Positions 1-12,260 are shown, counted from the stretch's first letter. The stretch is 64,000 bases of DNA from Chloranthus sessilifolius (GCA_021018995.1 CM037593.1:3376088-3440087), one strand, 5' to 3'. Translations and numbers: made by a program. The notes: a model not told the origin generated them from the letters alone.

Positions 1-850
1 ATCCGATCTGTGCACTTTAATATTAATGATTGTTCTTAATTTTAATGACTGATATTAAAGTTTAGCAATTGGATGGTTTACATCAACTTATTAGCATGAT
101 CCTTTAGTTGAGGGATCTTCCAACGATAGATTGCCCCTTGGGCAATTTAGATTGATCATAGATATGTGCCACATGGCACAATAATAAATTACACTTCATT
201 GGTGTGAAATTAAAAATGACATTTTAATGGGTACATTGTTATATGGCGGACAAATTTTATGGATATACAGTGCAAGCGGTTCATTCGGTGCTAAACAATT
301 GGCTGCAAGTGTAGTGTAGCTCAATTAATATAGATGGGTGCAGCCAATAACATCACGCCACATCAGCCGCCTGCACTTTGTTGTCAACAAATCTATACTC
401 CATTTATAATTCTCTTTTTAATGGTGGAAGATCATTTAATTACCATTTGGTGACCCACATTTAACTACTGAATGGTGTTTAAACAATCCAACACCGTTAA
501 AATGTCACTTTTTATCTCACACCATTGAAGTGTAATTTATCATTATGCCATGTGACATACATCTATGATTAATCTAAATTTCCCAGTTAGCAATCTATCA
601 TTGGAATATGTCTTAATCAGATGATCATGCTAATAAGTGAATGTAAACCATCCGATTAACGAACTTTAATATCAACCATTAAAATTAAAAGCAATGGTTA
701 AAATTATAGTAAATAGATCAGATGGTTTAAATTTTCATAAAACACCATTTTGGCTTTGTGGCATTTCAATCTATGATCTATCACTTTGATGGTCCAAATC
801 ACCCACATCATAAACCATTGACGGTTTGGAGAGTCGGTCCCTAGAAAAAA
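1..850. mobile_element. Long inverted-repeat MITE/foldback element, left end outside the window
   Basis: Bases 1-236 reappear as a diverged reverse complement at about 492-730. For example, GGATGGTTTACATCAACTTA at 72-91 pairs with a near-identical inverted copy around 633-653. The two arms enclose a unique centre of about 250 bp. Sequence from 730 to 850 continues the right arm, and its partner would lie upstream of base 1, so the left end is missing. A half copy of the same element occurs at 45640-46380. No coding capacity is visible. The superfamily is unassigned; long arms suggest a Mutator-like or foldback element. Confidence 0.7.
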
Positions 851-1086
851 ACAATACCTGTCTTTAATCCCTTGATCACTAATTGTTGTATAAACCGTTA
901 GATATAATCAAATTTGATCCATCTGATCAAAGATCAAACTGTTTGAAAATTAATATGCCTAACATTTGGTGTTTTGGAGAAACACCATAACTTTTCTTCA
1001 ACGTTTTGTTGTTCTGCGAGTCAACACACCATCAACTCTCCCATCTACGACTCTAGCAAGCACAACACACCAGGCCCTTCAGATGC

Positions 1087-1114
1087 TGCCACGTGTAAAT
1101 AATTATACGTGGCA
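1087..1114. promoter_or_regulatory. Palindromic pair of bZIP ACGT-core sites
   Basis: TGCCACGT at 1087-1094 and its exact inverse ACGTGGCA at 1107-1114 form an inverted repeat with a 12-bp spacer. The left arm also makes a full G-box, CACGTG, at 1090-1095. ACGT-core elements are bound by plant bZIP factors, including those of the unfolded protein response. The pair lies about 335-360 bp upstream of the HSP70-17 start codon. Function is inferred from position and motif. Confidence 0.6.
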
Positions 1115-1126
1115 CCATTCCATTGG
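1108..1126 (-). promoter_or_regulatory. ER stress response element (ERSE), perfect match
   Basis: Read on the minus strand the bases fit CCAAT-N9-CCACG exactly; on the plus strand this is CGTGG at 1108-1112, nine bases, then ATTGG at 1122-1126. This is the consensus ERSE bound by NF-Y together with ER-stress bZIP factors. It overlaps the right arm of the bZIP palindrome. It sits upstream of a gene coding for an ER-lumen Hsp70, the class of gene expected to be induced by unfolded protein. The match is direct; activity is inferred. Confidence 0.75.
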
Positions 1127-1212
1127 CCAACTTTCCCTCCATTTATGTTAGAGCACCTTACAAAAGCCCATCGTCGACTCAGACGTCTTCTTCGTTTACT
1201 CACGAACCCTCC

Positions 1213-1216
<4 letters not shown>

Positions 1217-1249
<33 letters not shown>
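1217..1249 (+). repeat. (CT)n tract in the HSP70-17 leader
   Basis: An uninterrupted CT dinucleotide run. CT-rich tracts near the transcription start or in 5' UTRs are common in plant housekeeping genes. The transcription start is probably near here, but no transcript evidence is available. Confidence 0.8.
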
Positions 1250-1254
<5 letters not shown>

Positions 1255-1411
1255 GAAAACCTAAAACTTCGATTAGAAACTTAAAAATATTACGCTTTTT
1301 GACAACTCATAAACCCTAAATTTTCGATTCAGAGCTTCAATTGCCAAATTTCAGTACGCATTGCTTCTCTGAATCTCCAAACGATCACTGGATTTGCTGT
1401 TTCCAGATACA

Positions 1412-1431
1412 AAACCCTAGATCTAGGGTTT
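1412..1431. promoter_or_regulatory. Palindromic telo-box pair in the 5' leader
   Basis: AAACCCTAGATCTAGGGTTT is a perfect 20-bp palindrome containing the telo box AAACCCTA on each strand. Another AAACCCTA lies at 1311-1318. Telo boxes are known in plant promoters and leaders of growth-related genes. The palindrome is only 18 bases upstream of the ATG at 1449, so in the mRNA it could also fold into a short hairpin. Regulatory meaning is inferred. Confidence 0.5.
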
Positions 1432-1448
1432 CTTTCGATCCGTCAAAA

Positions 1449-2381
1449 ATGCGATCTAAGGTCGCGATCTTGTTGGAATTAGGTTTATTCTTATCCATCT
1501 TCGCTCTGTTCGCGATCCGGTGCGATTCTGCAGTGTCAAGTGTAGATCTAGGCTCGGAATGGATGAAAGTTGCAGTCGTTAATCTGAAACCCGGGCAGAG
1601 CCCGATCTCCATTGCGATCAATGAGATGTCGAAGCGTAAATCTCCGGCACTAGTCGCCTTCAACGCCGGAAACCGCTTGATTGGTGAAGAAGCCGCTGGA
1701 ATCGTCGCTAGGTATCCTGATAAGGTATATTCACAAATTAGGGATCTGATTGGAAAACCATTTGATTATGCGAAAAGATATATCGATAAATTATATCTTC
1801 CATTCGATTTGGTGGAAGATTCTAGAGGAGCTTCCGCTATTAGAATCGATGATGGGGTCACGTTTTATACAATGGAAGAATTTCTAGCAATGGTATTGAG
1901 CTACGCACGGAATTTAGCCGAATTCCATTCGAAGGTGCCTGTTAAGGATGCTGTGGTATCTGTGCCGCCGTATTTTGGGCAATCTGAGAGAAAGGGGTTG
2001 ATACAGGCAGCACAGCTGGCTGGAATTAATGTGCTTTCGCTTATAAATGAGCATTCTGGTGCAGCTTTGCAATATGGAATTGATAAGGATTTTTCGAATG
2101 AGTCGAGATATGTTGTGTTTTATGATATGGGCTCAAGTAGTACCTATGCAGCACTTGTGTACTTTTCGGCTTATAGTGCTAAGGAGTATGGGAAGACGGT
2201 CTCGGTTAATCAATTCCAGGTAATTTTTTATTTGCTTTCATTTTCGTGGTGCGGGTTTGTTTGTGCAAGGATTTAATAACCAATACATATCAGCATATTG
2301 GCCAGGTTCCAAGCTGATACGTATCAGATATCTCGGATACGTATGGGGTAAACTGGCCGATGTTCAGGTGTTTTTTTTTAA

Positions 2382-2420
<39 letters not shown>

Positions 2421-4913
2421 TTTCCCAAAGGTCATTTTTGGTATTATATCTGGTTCATATCAGATACATGTTGGCCGATATGACCTGATATTTGACCCAA
2501 GTATATTAGGGGTGTATATCATATCGGGGGGGCCCTAACCGGATACACATGGGCTGATATGTATTGGATATGGCAGATATTTAAAACCATGATTGTATCT
2601 GATGTTGTTGCCGAGAATTCTGGTGGTAACAGATGCGGATAGTCTGTTGCCAATTCCAAGGATTCATTATCGATTTTTGTGACCCTGCAGAATTTGCAGG
2701 CGAGTTCTCCGATGGCTATAATGATTTACAAAGTATCTCATTGAAATTGCCCCAGGTTCTGGGTATTATTGTATAGAAACTGCTCCAGGCTTCTGGGTAT
2801 TTAAGGCTTGTTTATTGTGTTAAAATTTTGTCACTCAATTTAGGCTGCCTTTTTCTTCAAATTTTCTTGATTCTGATAATTGTTTTTAAGAAATATCACT
2901 CAAAAAAGAAAAGGAAAAATAAAAAGATGTTACATTCCTATGGGAGCTTACAATGAAATAGTCGAGTTGTAGTAATGGCAAGCAAAAGTAGTTCCCATTA
3001 GATGAAATCTCTTGGACTTTTAACTATGACTAGAGTTCACTAGTTCCTTTTTATCTGCGTAAACTGGCTCAACAATGTATAATTTGACAATTTTCCTACT
3101 TCTACATGTAATGGATTTCGTAGACATGAGATTCTCTTGGGTTTGTGGATCAAAGAACATTTTTGCCAAAGTTTACTCAAGAACTGGTAGATTATTTCTT
3201 TTGGTTCTTGATTTCTATTTATTGAATTGTGTTTTTTTTTTTGGAAGAATGATATGACGTAAGCCCATTTTACGTCACAAGAGATGTGATTTTCTTGAAT
3301 ATATATGCGCAATTGTTTGCCTTATTTTATTTTTTGGAAATCCAAGGTTTGTGGGGTCAATTTGCTATATAGTTTTGCTTTGTTTGCTTAATTGTGTGTG
3401 ACATACTAGTATGCAAGTGTTGAAATTTGCTGGTGCTTGCTAAGTTTATGATTGGAATGAATTAGAGTGATTTATGTTTCATTTTCTTAGTTTTAGGATT
3501 TATTTGTTGTTTTTTCAAATTTTTATGTATGTTTGTTGAAATATTGTACGATTTATGAGTCAATTGAAAGAAAATGATTTCCAATCTGATTCAGTATTGG
3601 ACATCCTTGTACCATTATATTAAAAATCTGCACAAACATGATGAAAACCATACATAGACCAAAGGTCATAAAAAAGCCCTTATCTATTTTCTAAATTCTA
3701 AGCCAACTTTAGTTTAGAGTATTATTTCATACCCGTCCGTACTTTTAACATTGGTTGGTTGGTATATATAAAAAGGTTTTATTGTTTATTTTATTTGTTT
3801 TTTCTTTTCTCTTCTTATTTTTAACCAGGTCACCTTCTCTCCTATCCTTTTTTGAAATTATGAACTCTTGATCTTCCAAATGCCAAGAAATAACATAGAA
3901 GGTTCTCATTATCACCATGCCACAAAATCAAACCACTTTTATCATCTCATTTGGTATTAAGATACACGCAAATGTACCAACTTATCAACATCAAACCTGC
4001 CTTTAGCTTCGGTCTTCCTCTACGAACCCTATAATGAAAATTCAGAATTTTTTTTGGATAATCTTTTTGACGGCCTCGTCCTCAATTATTTGAAGCACTT
4101 GTTTTGTAGCTGTTGAATTATTTGGATGTTTGATCTAGCTGTATATAGTCAAAAGAAATATAAAAGGATCTAATTGATTTTTTATTTGGATCCCTATAAA
4201 TTGTGAGGTGGATGAGACTAGGTGTTTGCTGATATTTGGAGAATAATGTCTGATAAAGCATTTTTGTGAAAAGAATCACATTCAATCAGCTGCTCTTTGT
4301 TCATGTTTGTAGAAACAATTTTACTACTAGTAAATATTGTCAGACTTACCTTTTCCCTCTAAGCTTTAAATGTAAGAATCATTTATTTGAAGACATCATT
4401 TAAATGGTGTTTTTCCATCTCGGTGTTGCTTGTATGGGTTCTTTCCATATTTTTTATTTTGATCAGCCGTATTTTTATCTTGTAGCACACTATTTCTATC
4501 ATCCTTATTAGTGCCATACTGTTTCTCAGAGTAGTCTGTTTAGTTTTCATTGGTTCCTGGCATCCTTTTAAAAATTTTAGCATTTTTTTAATTAATTATT
4601 TCTTCCGAGTATTTGTAGGTTAAAGATGTTAGATGGAACACGGAACTTGGCGGTCAAAATATGGAATTGCGTTTGGTGGAGTATTTTGCAGATGAGTTCA
4701 ATAAGCAACTTGGAAATGGAGTAGATGTGAGGAAGTTCCCCAAGGCAATGGCTAAGTTGAAGAAGCAGGTTAAACGTACCAAGGAAATTTTGAGTGCAAA
4801 CACCGCAGCTCCAATATCCGTGGAATCTCTATATGATGATCGTGATTTTAGGTAGGAAATTCAGTCCGTTTTCCAGATCCCAGTTCGAACAAAAAAAATT
4901 CTTGGTACTCATG

Positions 4914-4978
<65 letters not shown>

Positions 4979-7900
4979 TGTTTCATGTACTTAAATTATT
5001 AGATATATTTTTATAGTTCGTTTGATTCCTTTTGGTAATTGGACTTGTGTATTGTTTAAATTTTATCATTGACTTGTATGCCTGTCCTGTTAATTGGACT
5101 TTGGTTACTCCTAATAATATCATTTGACTTCTATTATTATACAAGAACATGCATATCATATTTAATATGAACATTGGAAAGTAGTTAATATTTTAGTCGC
5201 TAGGTTTCTGTTTTGTCTAACATGGAAAATGTGGAGAGCGACTTGGCTCACTAAGCCCTTTTCGTTTTGTGTTCTAAAACATCCATGAAATTTGATATAT
5301 TTGCGGTTTGAGGTTTTATGTGTCAGTTGGGGTTATTAGTTCACAATATGTAATCATATTGTCATTAATATCTCTCTACTTTTGTTCTTCTCCAGGAGCA
5401 CAATAACTCGTGAAAAATTCGAAGAACTCTGTGGGGGCCTGTGGGATCAATCCCTTACCCCTTTGAAAGAAGTTATTGAGCATTCCGGTCTGAAGGTGGA
5501 CGAGCTTTATGCAGTAGAGCTGATAGGTGGTGCAACTCGTGTGCCAAAATTGCAGGTCAATATCTTCGTTTTAGCATCTTTAGACTAGTCATATGAGCTA
5601 GAACAATGTCAGGACTATGTGATAAGCCATGGAAGAAGTTGTTAGTTTTCATTTTTGCAACCCCCTATTCTGACCCATTTTCGTATGCAAATTTAAGTAT
5701 ATGTGCACTTCATTGCATTGACCTTAGTAGAAATTTGTTTCGTTCTCCGAGTGTCATTATGAAGTAGCGTTCAAGTTGTAACTGCACATTAACCTGACTG
5801 CATTACACCTAAATGTTATTCTTTATTTTAACCATTTTCTCTCTTCTACTTTGGCAATAAGGACAGCACCATACTGTTATTTTCTCATTATGGATTCCAT
5901 TTTTTGCTTCAGAGATCATATAAATCTTGGGAATTATGGTAATTTGTAATTGCTATGTAGAACTGTCATTTCTGTGACTGATACATCCCTAGAGTTTAGT
6001 TAAAACCAGATGTGATCGGCAAATGTAACTTTCTTTTTGTACTTGTGTGTAAGGGAGATATCAGACTTTCTGTCCAGAGTTTCACCTTGCATCGTTGATA
6101 CATGATGATCATAGGGGTCAGAGTTTCTCATTTTCCATCTGTCCTGTAGGCTAAGCTCCAAGAGTTTCTTGGGAGGAAAGATTTGGATAAGCATCTTGAT
6201 GCTGATGAAGCTATAGTACTCGGTGCTGCACTTCATGCTGCGAATTTAAGCGACGGAATCAAATTGAATCGTAAGCTAGGGATGATTGATGGTTCCTCTT
6301 ATGGTTTTGTGATGGAATTAAATGGTCCTGATCTTTTGAAAGATGAGAGCACTAAACAGTCCCTTGTACAAAGAATGAAGAAGCTCCCTAGTAAGGTAAG
6401 CACATGATATTTTGAACCAAAGTTACCTTTTAAACCTAAGCAGGAATGTTTAAATGTAGATGATTGGCTAATAATATATCAATTTGCATCGTACTGCAGA
6501 TGTTCAGGTCTATTAAGCATAACAAAGATTTTGAAATTTCACTTAGTTACGAAAGTGCAGATGCCTTGCCTCCAGGGGTTTCTTCTGATAAGTTTGCCCA
6601 GTACGAAGTGTCTGGTTTGACGGATGCCAGTGAGAGGTAAGGAGATGTACTTCTTTATCTGGAACTGAAATTGGATATATATATATATATATAAACATCG
6701 ACACTTGATTATTGTGTTCGTGAGCAAATCATAGATAGGTCAAACTTAGTGATAATGTTGACTTCTATGCACATTTAGGTATGCTTCTCGCAATCTCTCC
6801 TCTCCCATCAAGGCAAATTTACATTTCTCTCTGAGCAGAAGTGGAATAATATCTTTTGATCGAGCAGAAGCTGTTATCGAGATTTCAGAATGGGTAGAAG
6901 TTCCTATAAAAAATCTGACTAAGGAGAATTCAACTACTCTTACTCCTAACATATCAGTTGAGGCAAGCCCTGAAAACAGTTCAGATGGTAGCAAAGACAA
7001 CTTAAACATCGAGGATACTATTAATAATACATCAACATCTAGTGTAGAAGAGCAAAGTGCTGTTGATATTGCTACTGAAAAAAAGTTGAAGAAGCGAACC
7101 TTTAGGGTTCCACTGAAGGTGCAACTTGAACAGCTTCTTTAAAATTTTAAGTATTAGTTAGTATCAAACAATATTTATGGTTTGACTAAAGGAAATTTGA
7201 TATTGAATTATTGAAAGCTTCAGTTATGATTTGTTATTGCCATGTTGTCTAAACTTCCTCATTTGTCAAGTGTAGATTGTGGAAAAAACCGTTGGCCCTG
7301 GAGTGTCTCTTTCCAAAGAATCTCTTTTGGAAGCTATAATTAGATTGGAGGCACTAGATAAAAAGGATGCAGAGCGAAGAAGAACTGCCGAACTAAAAAA
7401 TAACCTGGAAGGGTACATATATGCTACAAAGGATAAGGTTGGATCATCGAACTTGTGTGATAAATTTCAACCTAGGGCTTTCTAAAATACAGAAAATTCT
7501 TGTCGTCCGGTTTGTCAAATTACTTTTGGAATCCAATCCAAATTTGAAGTTTTGAACATTTGAGATTTTGTTGATTTTATCTCAGTCCTTAACCATATCA
7601 AATCTGGGAAGATAGGTAATACTTAATTCTATCCTTGTAGTCTGTTGGTCTTGTTCATAAAATTTTCATATTATATATTACGATGGACAATTTTTACTTC
7701 ATTTCCATATATAACTAATTGAGTTAGTTTGAGGAGGAATATTCATCAGATCCACTTAATTGTTTGTGGTCAGGCTTTTTAAATGTCTATTGTTGACCAT
7801 TTTCCATTATTTGACTATATTTCATATTACCATCGTTTTCTGTGATATATTATGTTTTCAAATGTTTTTACATAGGAGGGTTCAGTTTCTAAAGATCGTA

Positions 7901-8747
7901 TTTCTGCCATCACACTACTACTGTTTTTTAACTGTAATTTTATTGAACTTTTCTCTTACCTTCTGTTCTGAAATTTTTGCTTACGCCAGCTAGAAACATC
8001 AGAAATTGCAAAAATTTCAACTGAGCAGGAGCGCCAGTCTTTCGTAGAGAAACTTGATGAGGTATGCCAAGATTGTGGGTTTCACAAGGGTGTCATCTTT
8101 TTCGATATTTGTAAGGACCTTCTCTAATTTTGCTATTTTCTTCTGCTTCAGATGCAAGAATGGCTATACACTGATGGAGAGGATGCTACTGCAAGTGAGT
8201 TTCAGGAGCGCCTAGACTTGCTAAAAGCTATTGGCAATCCAATATTTTTCAGGTCAGTTCATTTGCCCATTTGTTTACAAGGACTTAATTTCCAAGTATT
8301 GAGAGTTGTCTCAATGTTTGACTATCTTCTGCAGGTCAAGTGAGCTAAGTGCACGACCAGCTGCATCTGAACATGCTCAGACATATCTTGGTGAGCTGCA
8401 AAAGGTACTAAGATGCAATAACGAGAAGTTTGTGCTTTATGTACCATACTGATTATGAACACTGGTTTATTGAGCGTGAAGATGCTACCATGGTTAATGG
8501 TGGCATATGGGTCATGACTGTTGGATCTTTTATTCTGGAATTCAATTAACTTTTACTCCACTTTAAGCACTGAGTAATACGCTCATCACTTTTTTATCTG
8601 ACTTAGTTTCATATATATTTTGAATGCAACTTGAACGTTGACCGTTTTCTTCTTTGATTTTCTGCAGATTGCAAGTGATTGGGAGAAAAATAAACCCTGG
8701 CTTCCCAAAGCTAAAATTGATGAGGTGTGCTATCTAAACTCTAATTG

Positions 8748-8802
<55 letters not shown>

Positions 8803-10527
8803 GTCAGAATCTAATGGATTTAGTTATTATTTAGTGATCCTGGCATTTAAGACTGGTGACGAGAAGTTAAAATTAATCAAATGTAAAACAATATGCTTTC
8901 AGGTATTGAGTGAGGCCGACAAGGTTGATAAATGGTTGAAAGAGAAAGAGGCTGAACAAAAAAAGTATGTGTTTTATAGTTTTTTAAGTTATTACTGTAT
9001 TGATCAATCTTCTTTGAAAGCAAATTCGTTCATATATCATATACAGAAAGATATCTTTCATGATTCATGAGTTTATTCAAGAAAAAAGAAATATTCATTT
9101 ATATTTTTATGAATATATGTGTTGCAGCATTTTCTAAGGGAATTGCTTGAAATATTGGGGTATGTGAAGGCAATTTTTTGCACCAATGAACCGGCTGCTT
9201 ATTAGTTGGCATATATAATTATGTAATTCTGTCATATATTTAGTTATGGCCTGAATAAGACAGGGTGCATTGCTGTGAGAAATTTTTCCCTGACCCAGTT
9301 ATTTTAGTGATTGTCAAATCTTAGGATGCGTGAATTAGGCTGAGTATAATTATTTATTGAGTTCTTTCTTTATTAGCTGTTGTTGAAGTTGGTCAGTGTA
9401 CTTTAAGTTGGATTATTTTTCAGACTTTTCTTGAGATGAATTTAGATTGGCTGAAATTAGTTAGTATCTAGAGTTTAAATGAAGGGCGTATTTCCACCCT
9501 TTAACATGGTAGTAAACCCCTGGTAGTGAACCCAATAAGTTAGGCATGAATAGGTAATTACACCCCATAAGTTTCACTGATTTTTACCACCATTGCTTGT
9601 TGTATAGCGCGAGCTATGGTAGTGAATGTGTTCCTTGGCATGGCTTGTTGTATCGTGCAAACAACATTAGGGAATATGTTCCTTGACATGGCTTTTTGTT
9701 GTCCCATCGATAGAGCAGTAATGATTTGATTAGAAGCGTTTTAAGCTGTCCCTACTTCCAAGCAAGTATCAAAATATTGCATGTCAATATAGATAAGTTA
9801 ACTCTGCTTGTTGTATAGTGCATTTGAAATTTTTTGAAATCACAATGAACAATTTAGGTTGTTTCTAACTTTCATGTTATCAAAGTGTTCAATTGGAATG
9901 AGTTATAGCTCCTTGAAAGATGCGATGTTACATGCTTAAGGTCACAGGTTTAATCCTTAGTTTACCTACAACAGAAAGGGGTTAGCATTTTCTCTGTTTT
10001 CACATGCCAGTAGATTAAGCACATAGATGCCAAAAAAAGAGAGGCTGAATGTTTCATAAATCCTTGACTGAACAATTTCTTCCTTTGCTTGTGGGCAGAA
10101 TTTTAGTCTGTAATCTATATCACTTAGGTAATCTGGGTTTCTTTTGCAGGAATCCGCTGTTCAGCAAACCAATATTCACATCTGATGACGTATATGATAA
10201 GTTGTTCAAACTCCAAGACAAGGTAATCACAATCTCTTCTTTTTTGTTAAAAGAAAATTTTGCACATTGCAATTTCTACACTGTATACTTACCAAAAATA
10301 AGTACTCTATGTTACAGGTTTCGAGCATTAATAAAATACCCAAGCCAAAACCCAAAATTGAGAAAACTCCTAAGGAAGAAACTGAAAGCGACGTTGAGGA
10401 GAATACTAACACTACGAAATCAACTTCTGAAGAGAATTCCGCTGAAACCGAACAAACTATAGAAGACCCCATTAGTTCACCAGATGCAGAAGCAGAGCCA
10501 GCAACTGAGTCCCATGATGAATTATGA
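1449..10527 (+). CDS. HSP70-17: Heat shock 70 kDa protein 17, ER-lumen Hsp110/GRP170-type chaperone (14 exons)
   Basis: Deduced coding exons: 1449-2219, 4619-4851, 5396-5555, 6150-6395, 6500-6636, 6779-7118, 7276-7437, 7990-8061, 8152-8252, 8335-8404, 8668-8724, 8903-8964, 10150-10222 and 10318-10527. All are GT-AG and stay in frame, giving 897 aa. The ATG at 1449 is chosen because it starts a clear signal peptide (residues 1-28); the upstream in-frame extension has no ATG. The ATPase domain shows a phosphate loop SSVDLGSEW (about 30-38), DMGSSSTYA in place of the canonical DLGGGTFDV, and an adenosine-site motif ELIGGATRVPKLQ at the end of exon 3. The C-terminal part is long and acidic and ends in the ER retrieval signal HDEL. 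The family (plant homologue of HYOU1/Lhs1) acts as nucleotide exchange factor and co-chaperone for BiP. Length agrees with plant HSP70-17. An ERSE lies upstream. Confidence 0.95.
2285..2590. mobile_element. TATCGG-family MITE remnant in HSP70-17 intron 1
   Basis: Many variants of GATACGTATCAGAT, GGCCGATATG and TATCGGGG occur on both strands, as in the better preserved copies at 28325-28609 and 46500-46710. The ends are too decayed to place a target duplication. A (TAA)n run at 2389-2418 lies inside. Confidence 0.6.
2389..2418 (+). repeat. (TAA)n microsatellite
   Basis: About ten uninterrupted ATA/TAA trinucleotide units in intron 1 of HSP70-17. Confidence 0.9.
4919..4972 (+). repeat. (AT)n microsatellite
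   Basis: Perfect AT dinucleotide run of about 27 units in HSP70-17 intron 2, starting 68 bp after the exon 2 donor. Confidence 0.95.
8753..8801 (+). repeat. (AT)n microsatellite
   Basis: Perfect AT run of about 24 units in the intron between HSP70-17 exons 11 and 12, about 100 bp before the exon 12 acceptor. Confidence 0.95.
9903..9970 (+). mobile_element. tRNA-derived SINE fragment in HSP70-17 intron 12
   Basis: TAGCTCCTTG near 9905 resembles a pol III A box and GGTTTAATCC at 9947-9956 a B box, with about tRNA spacing. The segment aligns by eye with the SINE-like segment at 25115-25200 (shared ...GGTT(C/T)AATCC...TTACCT). No intact tRNA fold is present. Confidence 0.4.
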
Positions 10528-11037
10528 TGAGATCAAATCCCAAATATGTGGTTACATAACCAGATAGGGAATGAGTTTGATAAAATACATTGTGACACTA
10601 TCCCATCATGGAGGCGACGGTGTTAGATTCACCTATATCTAGCATGGATATGTCTTCTATAACAGATCCAACAGATTTTGCAGTTTAAGGAGATACATCA
10701 TAGGCCGTAGCTTCTTCTGCAGTGGACAGTTTTGATAGGCAGAAGAGTTTTGTATTGAGCCCTTTCGGGAAACGTTTTGCAAGTAGTCCTACAGATTGTT
10801 CTTCGCTGCCATTAGAACCATATAAATGTGTTTATTGGTTTTGATGGCTCAAAAAGGCTAGACATCACATTCATCTTGTTAACAGTGTTAATTATGCTAC
10901 TTGATTATCCCCACTTAATCTGGGGTTATTCCATATTGCAGTGAGCATTCTCTTCACATAGCCCAATTAGTATACATTTTTGGTTAACTTATTTATCATA
11001 GCCTTGGCTTTTGTCTTATTTATAGGAATGATGATTT
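10528..11037 (+). other. 3' UTR and downstream flank of HSP70-17
   Basis: No further ORF or repeat was recognised here. The first few hundred bases after the TGA at 10525-10527 are presumably 3' UTR. I could not place a polyadenylation site with confidence. Confidence 0.4.
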
Positions 11038-11249
11038 AGGCTCCGTCAGGCAAAGCTCCCAGCCGCTCTCAGCTCCAGCAGGGGCACTATTAGGGCCCTG
11101 GAGCATGTTTGATAAATCAGCTCTGCGGGTCGAGAGATCTGGAGGAGCTGTTTTCGGTTAAAAAACAGCCCCCCGCTTGAGCAAGTGAAACCCTCTATGG
11201 TGGTGATCTGACAGGAATCAAGGGAACAGTGTTGCCAAACATAGCCTTT
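11038..11249. mobile_element. Possible hAT-like MITE
   Basis: The left end AGGCTCCGTCAGGCAA (11038 on) and the reverse complement of the right end, AGGCTATGTTTGGCAA, agree at 12 of 16 bases. No target duplication was seen. Sequence from 11250 to 11839 shows nothing I recognise. Confidence 0.35.
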
Positions 11250-11839
11250 AAGTCAGTCTCAGAGTAGACCAGGTTTTGGTTCTTATCTCTGCCAGCTCTG
11301 AAACCGAGATGTTTCACATCCTCTCAGGCAGGGCAAGCCCCTAAGGATAAAACCGTTTTGTTGTGTTATAATTCAAAATTTTGTTTTCCGATTATCAGCG
11401 GTCTCGACATATTAGAGGAAAGCCACCGGATTGGATGAATGGGTGAAGTTTTATGTACTTCACAGTTAACCGCTTTCATTTAAATTCGGAAGAGAAGTGT
11501 TGGCTGGGATTCTTCAACAATCTAAGATGATTTAGGGTTTAGGGTTAGAGATGTTATGGAGCTTGCTTAAATATTATGAAAGTTATGCTGATTCATCCAC
11601 GATGCTTAAAGTCATCAATCTCTTATCATAGATGGTGCTCACTATTTATAACCTTGAAGAATTCCTTCCAACACTTTTCTACAATGCTCAAGTCCTCTAT
11701 CTCTCCCCATTAAATCGATACACAATGTCCCGTAAGCATCTTGAAAGATGACTGGGCTAGAATATAGGCATCAGATTAATTCAATGGTTTCAAACTGACC
11801 ATACACAGAAAAATTAGATAGATTCCTTATTGATTTCCT

Positions 11840-12260
11840 TAGCTATCTTCAAGCTTCAACGAGTTGAACCCAACGCACCGATATATTGGCTGGCACAACA
11901 TTGTAATAGTGTCACATTGGATAGGGAAATGTCCAGTGCTTGGGCTATAAGGTGTGTGGACCTTACATGCTATGCCACATTTTGGATAGAGACTTGAGCC
12001 CATGCCAAGAATAAAATTGGGGAGGGGACTTGAGCCCAAACCTGGACAATATCATGGTGTGTGGGCTTGGGTCGTCACAAAATGGTATCAGAAAAGCCTA
12101 TGCCAGGAACAAAACCGGGGAGGGGACTTATGCCAATAACCGGACAATATCATGGTTTGTGGGTTTGGATTGTCACAAACATCCATTGTTGGAGAATCAG
12201 AGCTCGTTACCCTACACTAAGATGTTTCTTTGGAAAGTCTCAGGTCTGACGACTTAGAGA
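11840..12260 (+). repeat. LTR/TRIM-like repeat with a tRNA-Met primer-site motif and internal 98-bp tandem unit
   Basis: The segment 12001-12098 is repeated, diverged, at 12099-12180; both units carry GGGGAGGGGACTT and GACAATATCATGG. The text ATGGTATCAGA near 12083 matches the start of the plant retrotransposon primer-binding site TGGTATCAGAGC (complement of initiator tRNA-Met). No LTR pair or coding region was found, so it is a fragment of an LTR-derived repeat. Confidence 0.5.

Noticed and set aside
1341-1448. N-terminal extension of HSP70-17 upstream of 1449
   Set aside because: No ATG in frame, crosses the telo-box palindrome, and would bury the signal peptide.
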